This document shows, in pieces, positions 10,848-22,970 of a DNA stretch of 64,000 nt. A program made the position numbers and the translations under genes. The notes under the pieces are model-generated. The model worked only from the letters and a program-made list of their open reading frames with translations. It had not been told where the DNA came from and ran no database searches. Position 1 is the stretch's first letter; every line of letters starts with the position of its first letter. The stretch is from Thalassia testudinum (lineage: Eukaryota > Streptophyta > Magnoliopsida > Alismatales > Hydrocharitaceae): positions 100,905,501-100,969,500 of the forward strand of contig JAZHRO010000014.1 of the NCBI GenBank assembly GCA_037157565.1, read 5' to 3'.

Positions 10848-12078
10848 GGACCTATCTACCCTAATCTAACGGTCAAAATGGGAGGAATGGCACCGTCTTT
10901 GATTGGCCGGCGTCGGAGACGAAGAAACCTCCGGTTGTGGAGCGACGAGGAAGACAGGGAAGGGGACGTCCGTTGGTATTGCGTGATGCGGAAGAAGATG
11001 AGAAAGGAGAATCCACCCACTATTGTCTGTAAGGGTGGACGAGAAAGGTGGTTGGAGGGCTTGCCGAAGCTCATGGAGCTTTCAACCAGGGAGAAGGGAA
11101 GACAGTGGGAAACAGGCCAAAAATGAGCTAAGGAGGTGAGGAACGCCATGGGAGTGCTTTTATAAGCATTTGGATAGTCATTCCAAGCTTGGAATCCAAG
11201 CTTGAAACCACGACAACTCGATGAAGAAGGAAACCCAAACCTTTGAAAGGTTTGCATGAGGTTTTGAGTGGGATTTCGAGCCTAAGATGCGGCTCAGATT
11301 GAAGGGAATTTTCTCGAAAATCTCCCTTCCAATTTTGGAAGGGATTCGTCAAGAAATCAGAGAGAAATCTCTGATTGAAGGTTGCTGGAGTAGGCCTTCC
11401 TTTGCGATAATGGTGGAGGGACCAATCTGCAAAAAAGATGAAGAAGTTGGGGCTTTTTGTAAGAAAAAAAGTAAGAACAAGATTAAAATGCAAACTAGGT
11501 CATGATGATCTCAGATTGGGCCCAAATTTTGGTACAAACCTAATTTGAACCCAAGGAATCTAATGGTGATGTTGGATTTCAGTTTTGACTAAGTTTGACT
11601 AGGTAATTTACATAGAAATCCAAATTAGGGCAACTTTCTATCTGACATTCTATTTTAAGTTAAAATGGGTTCAAATAGTCAAAGCAAGGATACCAAGCCT
11701 CATGGAATATTTTTCTATGATTTTTAGAAGGTTTAGATGAATTTTATCCTTACCGAAACCTTAGTTATTTAAGCGAGTCTGAAATTAGGGTTTCAGATGT
11801 CCATTAATTCTTGAAATGCGCAAAAACCCATTTTTGTCTGCATGAACCTACTTATTAGACATTAATGACCATTTGACCTTTAATTAACCCCTAGAAAACC
11901 CCATGATTGCTTTGCATTTTTGATATTCTATTAAAACTGCAGATTTAATCCTGTTTATTGTATTCTTTTTAGAAATGATATGTAATGAATTATGACTCTT
12001 CAGCAGTTATGCAGAAGCATTTGTCTGTTGATTATGACTAATTAAAGCTAGTTGTGCCTGATGATGACGTTGTCATCA
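10848..12078 (-). repeat. H: truncated Athila-like LTR
   Basis: Minus-strand fragment starting TGATGACAACG at 12078. It aligns with the first 1.2 kb of the C LTRs, sharing for example CAAATTTTGGTACAAACCTAA and ACCGAAACCTT. A TATA-like TATAAAAG lies at 11157-11164 (minus). The left part of the LTR is missing where B2 abuts. No polypurine tract lies to its right, so it is a 5' or solo LTR inserted in the 3' region of E. ORFs of up to 133 codons here lack homologues in the sister LTRs and are taken as chance. Confidence 0.7.
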
Positions 12079-12439
12079 ATTATCCAATTCTAGAATATTC
12101 TCTCCCTATGGAAAGCACAAAAAGACTATAAATTACATAAACCTCATAAACTGTATAAACTGCATGGAAAAAGCATAAGCAAAAATGTTCAAACATAGCA
12201 TACAAATGTTCATCCAAGCAGGCATGTCAAGTATGAAAACTTAACAAGCAGCTAAACTAAACTAAGAAACTAGGATCGGGTGGATTTCTTCAATTCCTTG
12301 ATGTCCTTTGCCATCACTTGAAGTTGAGAAGTGACATTCATCTCAAATCTAAAGTAATAAAACATGAACCTAACTTGTTTATAAAATGATAAACAATAAA
12401 TGAATAAGTTTTAGCAAGGAATAAATGTTGTAAAACATA
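12079..12439 (-). other. E non-coding region downstream of RNase H
   Basis: AT-rich tail after the RNase H end. I see no ORF, no polypurine tract and no motif that I recognise. Confidence 0.5.
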
Positions 12440-12795
12440 TATCATTAGTTGTACAAATACCAAGATTTCTTCTAATAGAAACAAAATGATCTAATTGCAA
12501 AGACTTAGTAAGTATACCAGCTAATTGATCATTTGTATTTATAAAGTCTAGTTGTATATCTCCTTTCAAGACATTATCTCTTAAAAAATGATGACAAACA
12601 TCGATGTGTTTAGTACGAGCATGATGAACTAGATTTTTCGAAAGATTATTACACTAGTATTACCATAATATATTCTAATACAAGAAAAAGTTAATCCTAA
12701 GTCATTTAAGGTTTTCTTCATCCACAATATTTGTGAACATGCCAAAGTTGTAGAAATATATTCGGCTTCAGTAGCTAAAAGAGCTAAGAGGTGCC
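12440..12795 (-). pseudogene. E RNase H, C-terminal part
   Basis: The minus strand reads LATEAEYISTTLACSQILWM, then DLGLTF, then HHFLRDNVLKGDIQLDF and RRNLGIC. This is the standard end of copia RNase H (TEAEYIA, CDN-SA, HIDVRHHF). The CDN position reads YYGNTS. A frameshift lies near 12640. It continues the RT/RNase H part at 13726-14226 across insertion G. Confidence 0.75.
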
Positions 12796-13725
12796 TGCGG
12801 ATCTTACTTGGTGACAAACATAAGATCAAGTGTGATATCGATTGTAATAAAAAATATGGCACAAAAAAGAACAACCCCACAATATACGCAAAGATTTATA
12901 GTGGAAACCCTCTGAGTAAAAACCACTACCTAAGCCTCCCAGGTTAGGATTTTCCCGACTAGGCAATGCTAGTCAATCTACTAACGTACCACTTGAACGA
13001 GGGTGGCACAACCTCTTATAATGATCCCTTCTCTTACTAACCTGAAGAGAAGCACAATAACAACAACGGATTTCTCCCAATAGCTTGGGATCCGTAATCA
13101 AAGCAACAAGTAAAATAAAATAATATAATCCTATGGAACCTCAAGGAAAGGCAAATGGGATTTTTGCAGAGGTTCGAATTGATGTGCTTTGGAGAGAATG
13201 AAAATAGAAGAGCAGAAGCACTTTGAGAGAAAGCACGAGAGCTCCTTTTCTAGATGGATTTCACTTTGAAAGTGTGTTTTGAAATGAGGGGTGTGGAACC
13301 CTATTTATAGGTGAAAACGGAGCATTCTTGGAATGTTAGAAAAAATCATTTGAACCAAATTGGTCGATCAATTTTTGATCGATCAAATATTTAATTGGTC
13401 TCTCAATTGCTAGAAAATCGGATTTAACCGTTAGGTTAATTTGGTCAATTAATATTCTTATTTTGATTGATCAATTGATTTGATCAATCAATTCTAATAT
13501 TTTGGTCGATCAATACTATCTAGATGTTTATTTTATGATTTTGAAAGGTTTGTCTTTAATCCTAAGGTTCCTTATAGTAATTCTAGACTCAAGAAATATA
13601 CAAGAATTACATTGACTAAAGATAATCTTCACTTTGATCCACACAGAGGATAATTGACTTAATTTATGAGAGCGTTATCCTGAAAGATTAGTTCACAATA
13701 AAACATAATTTTATTTCATCAAAAC
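12796..13725 (-). repeat. G: old copia LTR remnant inside E RNase H
   Basis: About 930 bases separate SWFSKKQNYV (right) from LATEAEYIS (left), which are adjacent in the intact protein. On the minus strand the insert resembles a copia LTR: the GGCACAAAAAAGAAC region near 12857 corresponds to GGCACAAGAGG in the E LTR, both have AACC-CTACCTA blocks, and a TATAAATA lies at 13302-13309. A degraded primer-site-like GTGTGATATCGATTG lies at 12831-12845. The middle (13370-13510) is full of TTGATCGATCAA-like palindromes. TSDs are not clear. Confidence 0.55.
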
Positions 13726-14226
13726 AGAGGTACTTACAAATACAACATAGTTTTGTTTCTTGGAAAACCAAGAAACAAGATTGTTTCTAAGAAAGTGACA
13801 AGTACCATTTGTACTTTTCCAATCATTTTTGCTATCGACATAGTCAGCATCACTGAATGCAGATAGTTCAAGGGTTGGAGATTTTGGATAAAATAAACCA
13901 TAATTGCTTGTATCCTTAAGATATCGAAAAATACGTTTTACGGCATTTAAATGTGATTCTTTCATATCCACTTGAAAATGAGCGCATAAACAAGTAGCAA
14001 ACATAATGTCAGGTCTACTTGTAGTTAAGTATAATAAAGAACCAATCATGCCTCTAAATTTAGTTTGGTTAACAGACGTAGCTTTTTCATCCAAATCTAA
14101 ACTTGTATGAGTTCCCATAGGACTGCTTTTATCTTTAGAGCTATCCATCCCGAATTTCTTCAAGATATCCAAGGTATACTTGGATTGGTTGATGAAAACT
14201 CCATCTTCTAGTTGATGTATTTGCAA
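13726..14226 (-). pseudogene. E RT C-terminal part and RNase H N-terminal part
   Basis: Minus strand. It contains IHQLEDGVFINQSKYTLDIL, RGMIGSLLYLTTSRPDIMFA and LSAFSDADYVDSKND, the usual landmarks from the RT connection to the first RNase H aspartates. The reading frame ends where G begins. Confidence 0.8.
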
Positions 14227-15972
14227 TCCAAGGAAATACTTTTACTATTCCATTAAACTCATTTCAAATTCTGCCTACATGGTCTTTGAAAATTCTTGAA
14301 ATAAAAGTTCATTAGTTGCACCAAAAATGATATCATCCACATATATTTGTACAACTAATAAATCAAAACCATTTCTTTCTATAAAAAGAGTTGTATCAAT
14401 TTTACCCATTTTAAAATTTGATTTAATTAGTTAATCCCTTAAGCACTCATACCAAGCACGGGGTTCTTGCTTAAGTCCATATAGAGCCTTTTTAAGCTTA
14501 AATACATGATTAAAAAATTCTTCATTTATGAACCCAGGGTGTTGCTTAACATATACTTCCTCTTTTATTATTCGATTAAGAAATGCCGATTTTACATCCA
14601 TTTGGTAAAGCTTAAGACTAAAGTAAGATGAGAATGCTAGAAGCATCCGTGTCAACTCTACCCTTGTGATAGGGGCATAAGTTTCATCATAATTAATACC
14701 TTCTTGTTGATTATAACCTTGTGCCACCAATCTATCTTTATTTCTTATTATATTCCCATCTTCATTTATCTTGTTCCTAAAAACCCATTTTGTACCAATA
14801 ATTGAATGAGTTTCCGATTTAGGAACTAGATCCCAAACTTGATTTCTTTCAAATTGGGTTACTTCTTCTTGCATTAACATTATCCAAGAATTATCCTTTA
14901 AGGCTTCAGTAACACTTTTGGGTTCAACAAGTGAAATAAAAGCATTGAAGGCAAAATTATTAATTGATTGTGATCGAGTTATAACATTATCTTGAACCAT
15001 CCCAATTACTAGGTCTTTTAGATGATATTTATCAAATTTCCAATCCTTAGGAAGATTGTGAACATTATTATCTTTAATGTTTGAAACATCAAGGAAATGA
15101 TCATCTTCATCATCTTCTTCAACATTTTCTTGATTAAGAAGTAGGGGCTCCTCATTAAATTTGACATCTAAGGTTTCTTCTACAACAAGAGTGCTTTTAT
15201 TAAACACCCGATATGCTTTGCTATAGGCAGAGTACCCTATAAAGATGCACTCTTCACCCTTAGCCTCAAATTTATCTAAGTTTCCTTTAGTATTAATAAT
15301 GTAACATTTACTACCAAATACTTTAAAGTAGCTAACTTTAGGTTTCTTTTCATAATAGAGTTCATAAGAGGTTTTATTAATTAAAGACCTAATAAGAGCC
15401 CTATTTAAGACATAGCAAGCTGTATTGGTTGCTTCAACCCAAAAATATTTTGGTAGTCTAGATTCAACAAGAAGTGTACGAACACATTCTTGTAGTGTTT
15501 GATTTTTCCGTTCCACTACACCATTTTGTTGAGGTTCTCTAGGAAATGAAAATTCATGGGTGATCCTATGCTTTTCATAAAAATATGAGAATAATTGATT
15601 CTCAAATTCCCCACTATGGTCGACGCAGATTCGAATAATCAAATATCCCTTGTCGTTTTGTACTCTCTTAGTGAAAACCTTAAAGCAATCAAATGCTTGG
15701 TCTTTTTGCTTTAAGAAGAAAACCCAAATAAATCTAGAAAAGCCATCGACTAATACAAAACAAAATTTGCAACCATTTAAGCTTTTAGATCTAGTTGGAC
15801 CAAATAAATCTAAGTGAATTAATTGCAATGGTCTTGTAGTAGAAACAATAGTTTTATTTTTGAAAGTACTCTTATGAATTTTACCTAAGGTACATGCATC
15901 ACGTAAGGAATGGGTTTTAAATTTCTTATGGGGTAAACCCTTAACAAGATCATATTTCACTAATTTATTCAA
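14227..15972 (-). pseudogene. pol: E integrase and reverse transcriptase (broken)
   Basis: The minus-strand frame from 15972 to 14431 encodes 513 residues. Integrase core residues are D55 (IHLDLFGP), D118 (CVDHSGEF) and E154 (VVERKN), with the 35-residue spacing of DD35E. RT follows with GTKWVFRNKINEDG, QMDVKSAFLNRIIKEEV and KALYGLK. The frame stops near 14431. RT continues out of frame with IYVDDIIFG near 14310-14340, which keeps the YVDD active site. The open frame begins after a disrupted GAG-pre-integrase segment. Confidence 0.85.
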
Positions 15973-16557
15973 GTATCTATAGTGAAGATGACCTAATCAT
16001 CTATGCCATAATGTAATTTCATTATCCAAAGCAATTAAATAATCATATGTACTATTTTTATCAATAACAACAAAATAGATGTTTTTATATCTTTTTCCTT
16101 CTAACAAGACTTCATTACTAACTTTATTAATGACTCTAAAAACTTTAGAAGTAAATAAAACATTGAATCCTTTGTCACAAACTTAGCTAACACTCAAGAG
16201 ATTGTGCTTGAGTCCTTTAACCAAGCTTACATGACTAAAGGAAGTGTTACCTCTACCAATAGTGCCAATGCCAATTATTTCACATCTGTGGTCATTGCCA
16301 AAGGCAACCATTCCTCCATTCTTGTGCTCCTAATGCATGAACTCTTGATCTCCTATCATATGTTTTGAGCACCTATTGTCCATCACCCATCTTCCATGAT
16401 TTTTCTCATTGTCAATAGCCATTATTCCAAGACAAGCATTCTCCTCTTGGATTGATTCACTTGAAGAGTCCTCCTCTTCGGTTGAGCTTGAATCAGCATC
16501 ATCCCAAGTGACATTCAAGGCTTTCTTCTTGGAGAAATTTTTCTTTGGCTTCTTCAT
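15973..16557 (-). pseudogene. E protease and GAG-pre-integrase segment (broken)
   Basis: Minus strand. WVMDNRCSKHMIGD near 16345-16400 is the copia protease motif (normally W-DSGCS-HMTGD) with the DSG changed to DNR, so it is very likely inactive. Downstream, LKHNLLSVS and LWHR-LGHLHYRYLNKL of the pre-integrase domain are readable but carry stop codons. Confidence 0.75.
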
Positions 16558-16563
16558 AGTTGA

Positions 16564-17418
16564 CTACTTTTTCTGCTTCTTGAATTTGTCCTTCTTGTGA
16601 AAAGGACAATCTTTTTGCATGTGCCCAACTTTCTTGCAATTGTAGCAAGTAATTGGATCATCTTTCTTTTCTTCTCTCTTCTTCTTTTGAAATCTTCTAT
16701 TTCTCAAAAATTTCTTGAACTTCCTAGATAGTTCATCTCCATCAAAGGATGAATCATCACTCTCACTTTCCGCCTTAAAAGCAAGTGATTTCTTTTTAGG
16801 GTCTTCACTTTTCTTCCTCTGTGACATCTTGCTCTCATATGCCATAAGATTTTTGATGAGGTTGTCCATATTTAGCTCTTCAATCATGTTTGCTTCCTTG
16901 ATAGATGTAACTTTAGGCTCACAAGAACTTGTTAGTGATCTTAAAATCTTACCTTCAAGTTCTCCTTGAATGAACCTTTTTCCAAGTGCATTAAGATTGT
17001 TAACAATGTTGGTGAAGTGCATGTACATCTCCTTTATAGAGTCTCCTTCCTGCATTTCAAATTTTTTAAAATCATGTGTAAGCATGACAATCTTGGAGTT
17101 TTTCACCTTGGTAGTCCCCTCATGGGTCACTTGAAGTTCTTCCATATCCCATTCGCGGTTGTGCATTGGGAGATTCTATTGAATTCCTCTGGACTTAATG
17201 CACAATAGAGTGCATTCATCACCTTGGAGTTCATCATGATTTGATGCTTTTGGTCTTCCATATACGTACCACTTCCTAGCTTCACAGGTTTGGTTAATGT
17301 GTTCTCCACCATATCCCATAATGCATAATCTTCTGATTCAAGGGAGATCTCCATGCGCTGCCCAAACATGTGTAATTTGACCCATCAAAGTAGGGAGGTT
17401 TTGTGGTTGAGTGTCCAT
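16564..17418 (-). pseudogene. gag: E gag (frameshifted)
   Basis: The ATG at 17418 is followed by a UBN2-type copia gag in two overlapping frames (17369-17127 and 17166-16564). Landmarks are NALYCALSPEEFNRIS, KILRSLTSSCEPKV and one CCHC zinc knuckle, CYNCKKVGHMQKDC, near 16610-16650. The C-terminus is Lys-rich. A frameshift near 17130-17166 breaks the protein. Layout and motifs parallel gag of element D. Confidence 0.8.
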
Positions 17419-17498
17419 TGTTACTAGAGGTAGCAATAGGTCTTGTAGCCATAGGATCTTGTTACATGAAAATAACTTCACAACAAATGGTAAAACCT

Positions 17499-17510
17499 AC
17501 TCTGATACCA
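17499..17510 (-). other. Primer-binding site of E
   Basis: TGGTATCAGAGT on the minus strand, complementary to the 3' end of initiator tRNA-Met, the usual copia primer. It is 2 bases from the LTR end. Confidence 0.85.
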
Positions 17511-17512
17511 AT

Positions 17513-18473
17513 TGAAAATGGCACAAGAGGGGGGTTGATTTGTGCAACATATAAAAATTATACAATCAAAATCACACCACAATATGGACACCAAATTTAG
17601 AAAGGAAACCCAAAGGGTAAAAACCTCTACCTAGTTGTCCCCAACTAGGATTTCTCTCTTGCTATCCAAGCAAGATAATCCACTAGTTTACCACTTCAAA
17701 ATGAGGGTGGTAAGCCTCAATTACACCAAGCTTATCTCCTTGTACAAACCACAAGGCGGACCTTTTGTTCTCTTCAAGAATGAGAAGCCTACACCAAGGC
17801 ACCCAAGTACAAGATTAAATAAAAAGTAATTGTACAATAACAATCCTATAAAGCCACAATAAATATATGAGTGTGTGATTCAATGTGCTATAGGTTGTGA
17901 GAAATACACCCTTAACATCCACGTGAAGGAAGCGGAATAGAAAGCCTTAGAAAACAATTGGAAGCAATAGAAGCACTTTGAGCACAAGGATCTTTAGGGA
18001 GCTTTTTAAGAGTGTTTGCAAATGATAGATAGCTTGTATGTTGCTTTGGAAACTTCATAGTATATTTATATAATCATTTGAAGCCTTGAAAACTACTTTA
18101 AAACCATGCACTAGCCGTTTGAAATAACTTCCAATAACAAACACTTTGAAAAGATGTGACAGTTCAATTTTGGTCAAAAATTAAATAGTTCAGAAGACCC
18201 CTTAATTGTTTAATCGAGACTATTGGACCCTCGACGGTCTTATTCTCAATCGATTAACCGATTAAAAGATAATGTTAACTGATTAGAAAAAGTTCCTGAA
18301 AACCTCTTCAACTGCCTCAACAGAATGAGTTAATCGATTAAGAAAAACGCATTAATCGATTAAGAAAAGTTCCTGGAAATGAATCAATAGCTTCCCATCT
18401 CCGATTAATCGATTATGACAAAACTTTAATCAATTAAGGAGTAGTTACAAGAAATGAAACATTTGAAAAATGG
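17513..18473 (-). repeat. E 5' LTR (partial)
   Basis: Ends GTGCCATTTTCA at 17513 (minus). The right edge is where B3 begins, so the LTR start is missing. A TATA-like run lies at 18061-18072. The stretch 18235-18440 is packed with TTAATCGATTAA-like palindromes. Confidence 0.75.
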
Positions 18474-19859
18474 TGAGTGTAATTTTCGCAAGAAAAATTG
18501 TAGTTATATAAAACCTATCATTATAGTCGCAAAAGTTCACTACCAGACAAAATTTACTGAAGCTCAAGGTGAGCCCCGGGTTGAACACGGGGAGGCTACA
18601 TTTGATTTTGAAAACCACGCTTTGATTTATTTCTTTTTGGTATTTTTATAATTACTATTTTTTTGGTATTTTATGATAGTGTGGAAATAAGCAAGAACAT
18701 TATCTACACTAAGCTATTCTAGAAAGTAGGAAAGAACTACTCTACTTGCTAATTATAAAGGAAGAGAGAGAGAGTCAAAAACTACTTCTGGATATATGCT
18801 TGAAAAATGTCTATTACAATAGAATCTACACTATGAAAGTAGTAAAAGGGAAAGGGGGTGAGAAAAATCCTCTTTGTCGACTTCTTGGAGGACGAAGCTG
18901 CAAAATAGTGCTTGGACGAAGATGGTGAGGAGTTGGAGGAAGGAGAACATCGTTGGAAGTTGATGAAGTGAGGAAGGGTAGCGTCGTGGTGTGATCTGCT
19001 TCCCAGAATGGGGTTGAGAAGATAACCGATAGGAGCTCCATGAATGGCAGTGAGATGGTGGAAAAATATTTTTAGTTTTCTCTAGTGGAGCATAACAAAG
19101 GCTTAGGGCACAAGCTCAAGAAGATTTTCAACTCTAGAGAAGGTGAGGAGAGCATAAGAAGGGATGAAGAAGAATGGGAGGGGTGGTGGTCCTTTTATAG
19201 TGGAGGTATGAGGGCATAAAACGGATACGTGTCTTTAGCAACCATTACAACATAGTTGAAGACCCGCCTTGGTTGTTGCTAAAAGCCTGCTGGCACATGC
19301 ACATGGGCGTGTGGTGCGCGCGTATTGCTGGCTACGGCAAGGACGGATCTTCACCATCAGATCTTCATTAGAGGGCTGCTGATCGCACCACGTGGAGGAA
19401 CGTCCACCACCTAATTACGCCTTAAGGAGATGAAGGGCACTGGCGTAGGATCATCAGGGCCACACGATCAAGAACATGTGGTCCAATTTTAATTGGGCAT
19501 GCTGGGGCTCACGGGGAGTCTCGAACTTGCATCTGCAGTTTGCGAGTGGAATCTTTGACCATTGTGCCATAGTCACGGATTGTCATGTGGAAAGTTTGGC
19601 AACCCAAGTTCTTGACCATTGGATGGAAATCCAATGGCTGGGATCACATGCTAGAGATGGCAAGATGGAGAGAAGAGGGGCCTAAGAGATTTGGATGGCT
19701 GGGATGGTGCCACATGGCACCATCTCAGCTATCCAATATCTTTGACTTGTAGGTGACACCACACACGTCAGATTGGGTCGATTTTCACATAGTTAGGCTA
19801 GATCATCAATTTGGATCCTTCTGTGCAGTTGGATTTGTCATTTGAAGCTCTGAATTACG
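18474..19859 (-). repeat. B3: truncated B-type LTR
   Basis: Minus-strand LTR ending ATTACACTCA at 18474. Alignment with B1 and B4 runs to about 19859 and lacks the first ~310 bases, which should lie beyond the right end of F outside the window. No primer site adjoins its left edge, so it was probably a 3' or solo LTR. ORFs inside are not conserved in sister LTRs. Confidence 0.7.
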
Positions 19860-21433
19860 TGTTAGTAGCACAAGAAGGGGGGTAGAATTGTGTAATAAAA
19901 TTCACAAACAATCATAACAAAAGATACACAGGTATTTAAAGAGGAAACCCTTGCGGGAAAAACCTCTACCTAGATCTCTCAATCTAGGATTTTGCCCCTA
20001 CCCAAGTAGGAATTACTGAAAACAAGTAATCTTACAATTCCCCTCTTCCTGGACAAACCCCAAGAAGAGTTTCACCCCTTTGCTATGAGGAAACGGGAAA
20101 CCCACAAACCGAGTACCCAAATAAACTATCAAAAAATAATAAAATATATTCCTATAAGCCTTGAATAAAAGACTTAGAATACTCCCTTATCAAACCTATG
20201 AGCAACAGGAAGAAGGTTTTCTCTCAAAAAACAACAGCACAAATGGAGCATAAGAATGCACAAAGAGAGCATAAATGAGATCAAGAGCTTTTCAAGTGAG
20301 TAGAATGTATTTTTCTTTGTTGTGTATGCTTAAGGCTACCTATGGGGGTATATATAGGTGTATAGGGCCTGATTTAGGTCTAGGTAGTCATTGGAATTGA
20401 ATTCAAATGGAATAAATTAAGGTAGAATGGCTACAATGCATTTACTCAAAGTTTGACTATATCAGTCATCCGAAAAACCATGACAGATGTCTGAAAAGAC
20501 TATTTCAAATGTCTAAGAATAAACCAAGGCGTCTAAAAAAGCTCCAGAGAAAAAGTAGTCATTACTTGATTTAAAAATATCAAATACAGGGATGTCTAAA
20601 TAAGAAACTTAGACATTTGAACTTATAGTTTCAGATGTCTGTAAATTAAATTGGACATCTGAAAAAGCTTCAAGGTCAAAGTGATCGTTGCTAGAATGAA
20701 GTTGGACCCAAATAGGGATCTAAAGACATATGTCAGACGTCTTACTGGACATCTGATCAAGAGTGTAGACATCTTAAAAGGAATCATTAGACGTCTAAAT
20801 AAATGCAAGGATGTCTAATGGCCTACAATGGTCCAAGATCAAAGAGAAACTAACATAGTCAATTGCAGTCAATTTGATTGTTGGATAGAAAGTAAATGTC
20901 GGTCAGTTTCAACGGGTCAAGAAGATGACAGACATCTGAAAAGCACCTAAGATTATGACCGTTGTTCTATTGAGTTAAAGAGATATCAAAAGCTCGAGGA
21001 GGTGTCTGAAAGACAATATTAGATGTCTAAAGAAGATAACAGGCGTCTAAAAAACCTAGATGACTGTGGTTGCAAAGACTGGCTATGAATCTAGGCTCTA
21101 GACAAGATCTTGGAGGTCTGGAGAAGTAAATCAGATGTCTTATAAATCATACTCAGACATCTAAAGGGAAAAAGAGATGTCTGAGAAACCAACAGAAGTA
21201 AATCTTTACAAATTTAAAGATACAAATATGGATAGGACAATTTTAAAGGCATCCTAAGGATAATTCAAGGCTTTTTTTTACATTCTAAACAAATAAAATA
21301 GACTATAAGTGAAGTTCTTTTGCCCTTCCTTTTCCTCAATCTTTTTTTTTAAATCCTTCCTGCAATATGTTAGTCTTTTCCAAGAAATAGCTCATTTGTC
21401 ATAATAAAAAATATAATTATAGACATATTAACA
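19860..21433 (-). repeat. F 3' LTR
   Basis: 1574 bases, TGTTAATATG at the start (21433) and CTACTAACA at the end (19860), so TGTTA...TAACA termini. Potential TATA box TATATA at 20349-20354. From 20480 to 21190 it contains about 20 copies of a near-palindromic octamer, AGATGTCT or AGACATCT, often extended to CAGATGTCTGA. Confidence 0.8.
20480..21190 (-). repeat. Array of AGATGTCT-type near-palindromes in the F LTR
   Basis: Irregularly spaced copies in both orientations, for example at 20486, 20631, 20653, 20750, 20789 (perfect palindrome AGACGTCT), 20929, 21024, 21132 and 21153. More copies occur in the F spacer (22973-23080 and 23655) and after the CACTA insertion (44734-44950). Confidence 0.7.
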
Positions 21434-21773
21434 ATAATCTCCCCTTTTTTGTAATGACAAAAATATTTATATGGTATACTCCCCCTAAATAAAAGCTTAT
21501 GTGCTCCCCCTATCAAAAAAAAAAGTTAGATGCTCTTATCAATCATGTCTTCCCCTTTTTGGCATTAGCAAAAAAAATAAATGCTTTAAGACAAATATAT
21601 TCTCAAATAAAAAGCAAATTGACATGAGAAAGTTAGAAACAAACATACTGAATGAGAGTCAATAATGTCACAAAAGAACAAAGCAAAAAGAAATCATGTT
21701 GATCATAACAAGGTTTTAATAACATTGAAAGTATATTCCTAATTGACACAAAGCAGCCATCTAAAGACAATAA
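21434..21773 (-). other. F polypurine tract and 3' spacer
   Basis: Minus strand ends AAAAAAGGGGAGATTAT directly before the LTR, a typical copia polypurine tract. Further GGGGGAG blocks occur near 21480 and 21505. No ORF. Confidence 0.7.
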
Positions 21774-22970
21774 TCAAATTTTCTCCTTTCCTTTGGAGTA
21801 TCCAGACTCCAAGTTCTTCATGCAGTCTTCAAGATGAGAAAGTTGCAAAGCATATTGATTTGTGAAGCTCCTTAGATGATCATGATCTTCATGTTGCCTC
21901 TTCAGTTGAAAGTTCATTCCATCAAACATGGCTTTTTGAAAAGCCTCTTGATTTCCCTGTACATTTTCCCAAGAGTATTCCCAAGAAGTCGAATAGAAGG
22001 AATGAGTAGAAGAATTGGGAAGCATGAGAGGGACTTGTGAGGAAGTAGGAGAAGATTGAGAAGGTGGAGACTGAGGAACTTCTTCCTCTACTTCTTCAAT
22101 TTCTTTCTTAAGACCCATAAGAAATAAAGTAGTGCGATCAAACTTCTTAACAGATTCATCTACAAATTGGTGTTTCAAATCAAGATTGAAATGAAGAAGC
22201 ATGCTGGAAATAAAGGCACCTAAAGGAAGGTTCCTATGGTGTGTGCTACATAATGTATCCATGATTAAATCATACCAATTCATTTTTGTGTGGTTTAATA
22301 AAGCATATAGGATGTAGGCAATCTCCCTAGAAATGTGATCCAAAGATCCTGATTTTCCATGTAAGTTCCATGAGACAAGTCTAGCTAAAATGCGAGGCAC
22401 AACCTTAAGATGATGAGATTCTAGTTTCATCCCTTCAAAATAAATGTCATCTTTAACTAATGTTTTTGTAACAGTGGAGGTTACTTCTTTTGCATTGTCT
22501 CGCTAATAAACTCTTGAGTCAGCAGTGCAAGCAATAGAAGAAATTACTTCATTAGTCACGGTAAAGGATACGTTCAAAACACTAGATTTTAGGCTAGAGG
22601 TAGTAGGTGTGGAGTCATTCACTAGATTTGCATAAAACAATTTCACAAGCTTGGAAAAGATGCCAGGAATTTTTCCTCCAGGAAAAAATTCTTCATCAAA
22701 GAATTGTTGAATTCCTTATGCTTGAAATAGGGCTAGGAGACCATAATCCTTAAAGTCATCCCATATAATTGGTCCACCACACCTAACCTTAAACTTCTCA
22801 AAATTATTAAGTTTTTGGGGGGCCTTTTTGGTTAGGCAAAATTGTTCCATTACATTAGGTAATTCTTCTTCAGGAGGTGGATTACTAGGTCCAGCACTTT
22901 TTTGCTTCCTACAAGGCATAATGAGGAAAAGAGAGAAGAACAAGCTTTTAAGAAATAAAAACAACCTCAA
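21774..22970 (-). pseudogene. F extra 3' ORF: putative plant transposon protein (envelope-like position)
   Basis: One minus-strand frame from about 22918 (MPCRKQKSAGPSNPPPEEEL) to 21774, interrupted by stops near 22713 and 22503. Segments LVKLFYANL, REIAYILYALLNHTKMNWYD and HHRNLPLGAFISSMLLHF follow the pattern of the putative plant transposon protein family (Pfam PF20167), judged from memory of its layout. The C-terminal part is acidic and Ser/Pro/Gln-rich. Its place between RNase H and the 3' LTR matches Sirevirus envelope-like ORFs, but I see no membrane segment and no direct evidence of an envelope role. Confidence 0.55.

Larger units (their letters stand above)
12079..18473 (-). mobile_element. 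E: decayed Ty1/copia retrotransposon (Sirevirus-like)
   Basis: Minus-strand copia element in the order protease, integrase, RT, RNase H. Present from right to left are 5' LTR (17513-18473, cut by B3), primer site (17499-17510), gag, protease, integrase, RT and RNase H. The last is interrupted by sequence G (12796-13725). Several stops and frameshifts show it is dead. Its 3' LTR is not seen; it would lie left of H. It appears to be the oldest element and the host of everything else. Confidence 0.8.

Noticed and set aside
10836..11493. ORFs of 96-133 codons in H as a host gene
   Set aside because: The region aligns with C LTRs in minus orientation; frames are not conserved there.
12796..13725. 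Insert G as an intron of E RNase H
   Set aside because: No convincing GT...AG borders on the coding strand, and it resembles a copia LTR with TATA box and palindromes.
21774..22970. Calling the F extra ORF a true envelope protein
   Set aside because: No signal peptide, no membrane segment and no coiled-coil typical of envelopes is visible; only its position is suggestive.
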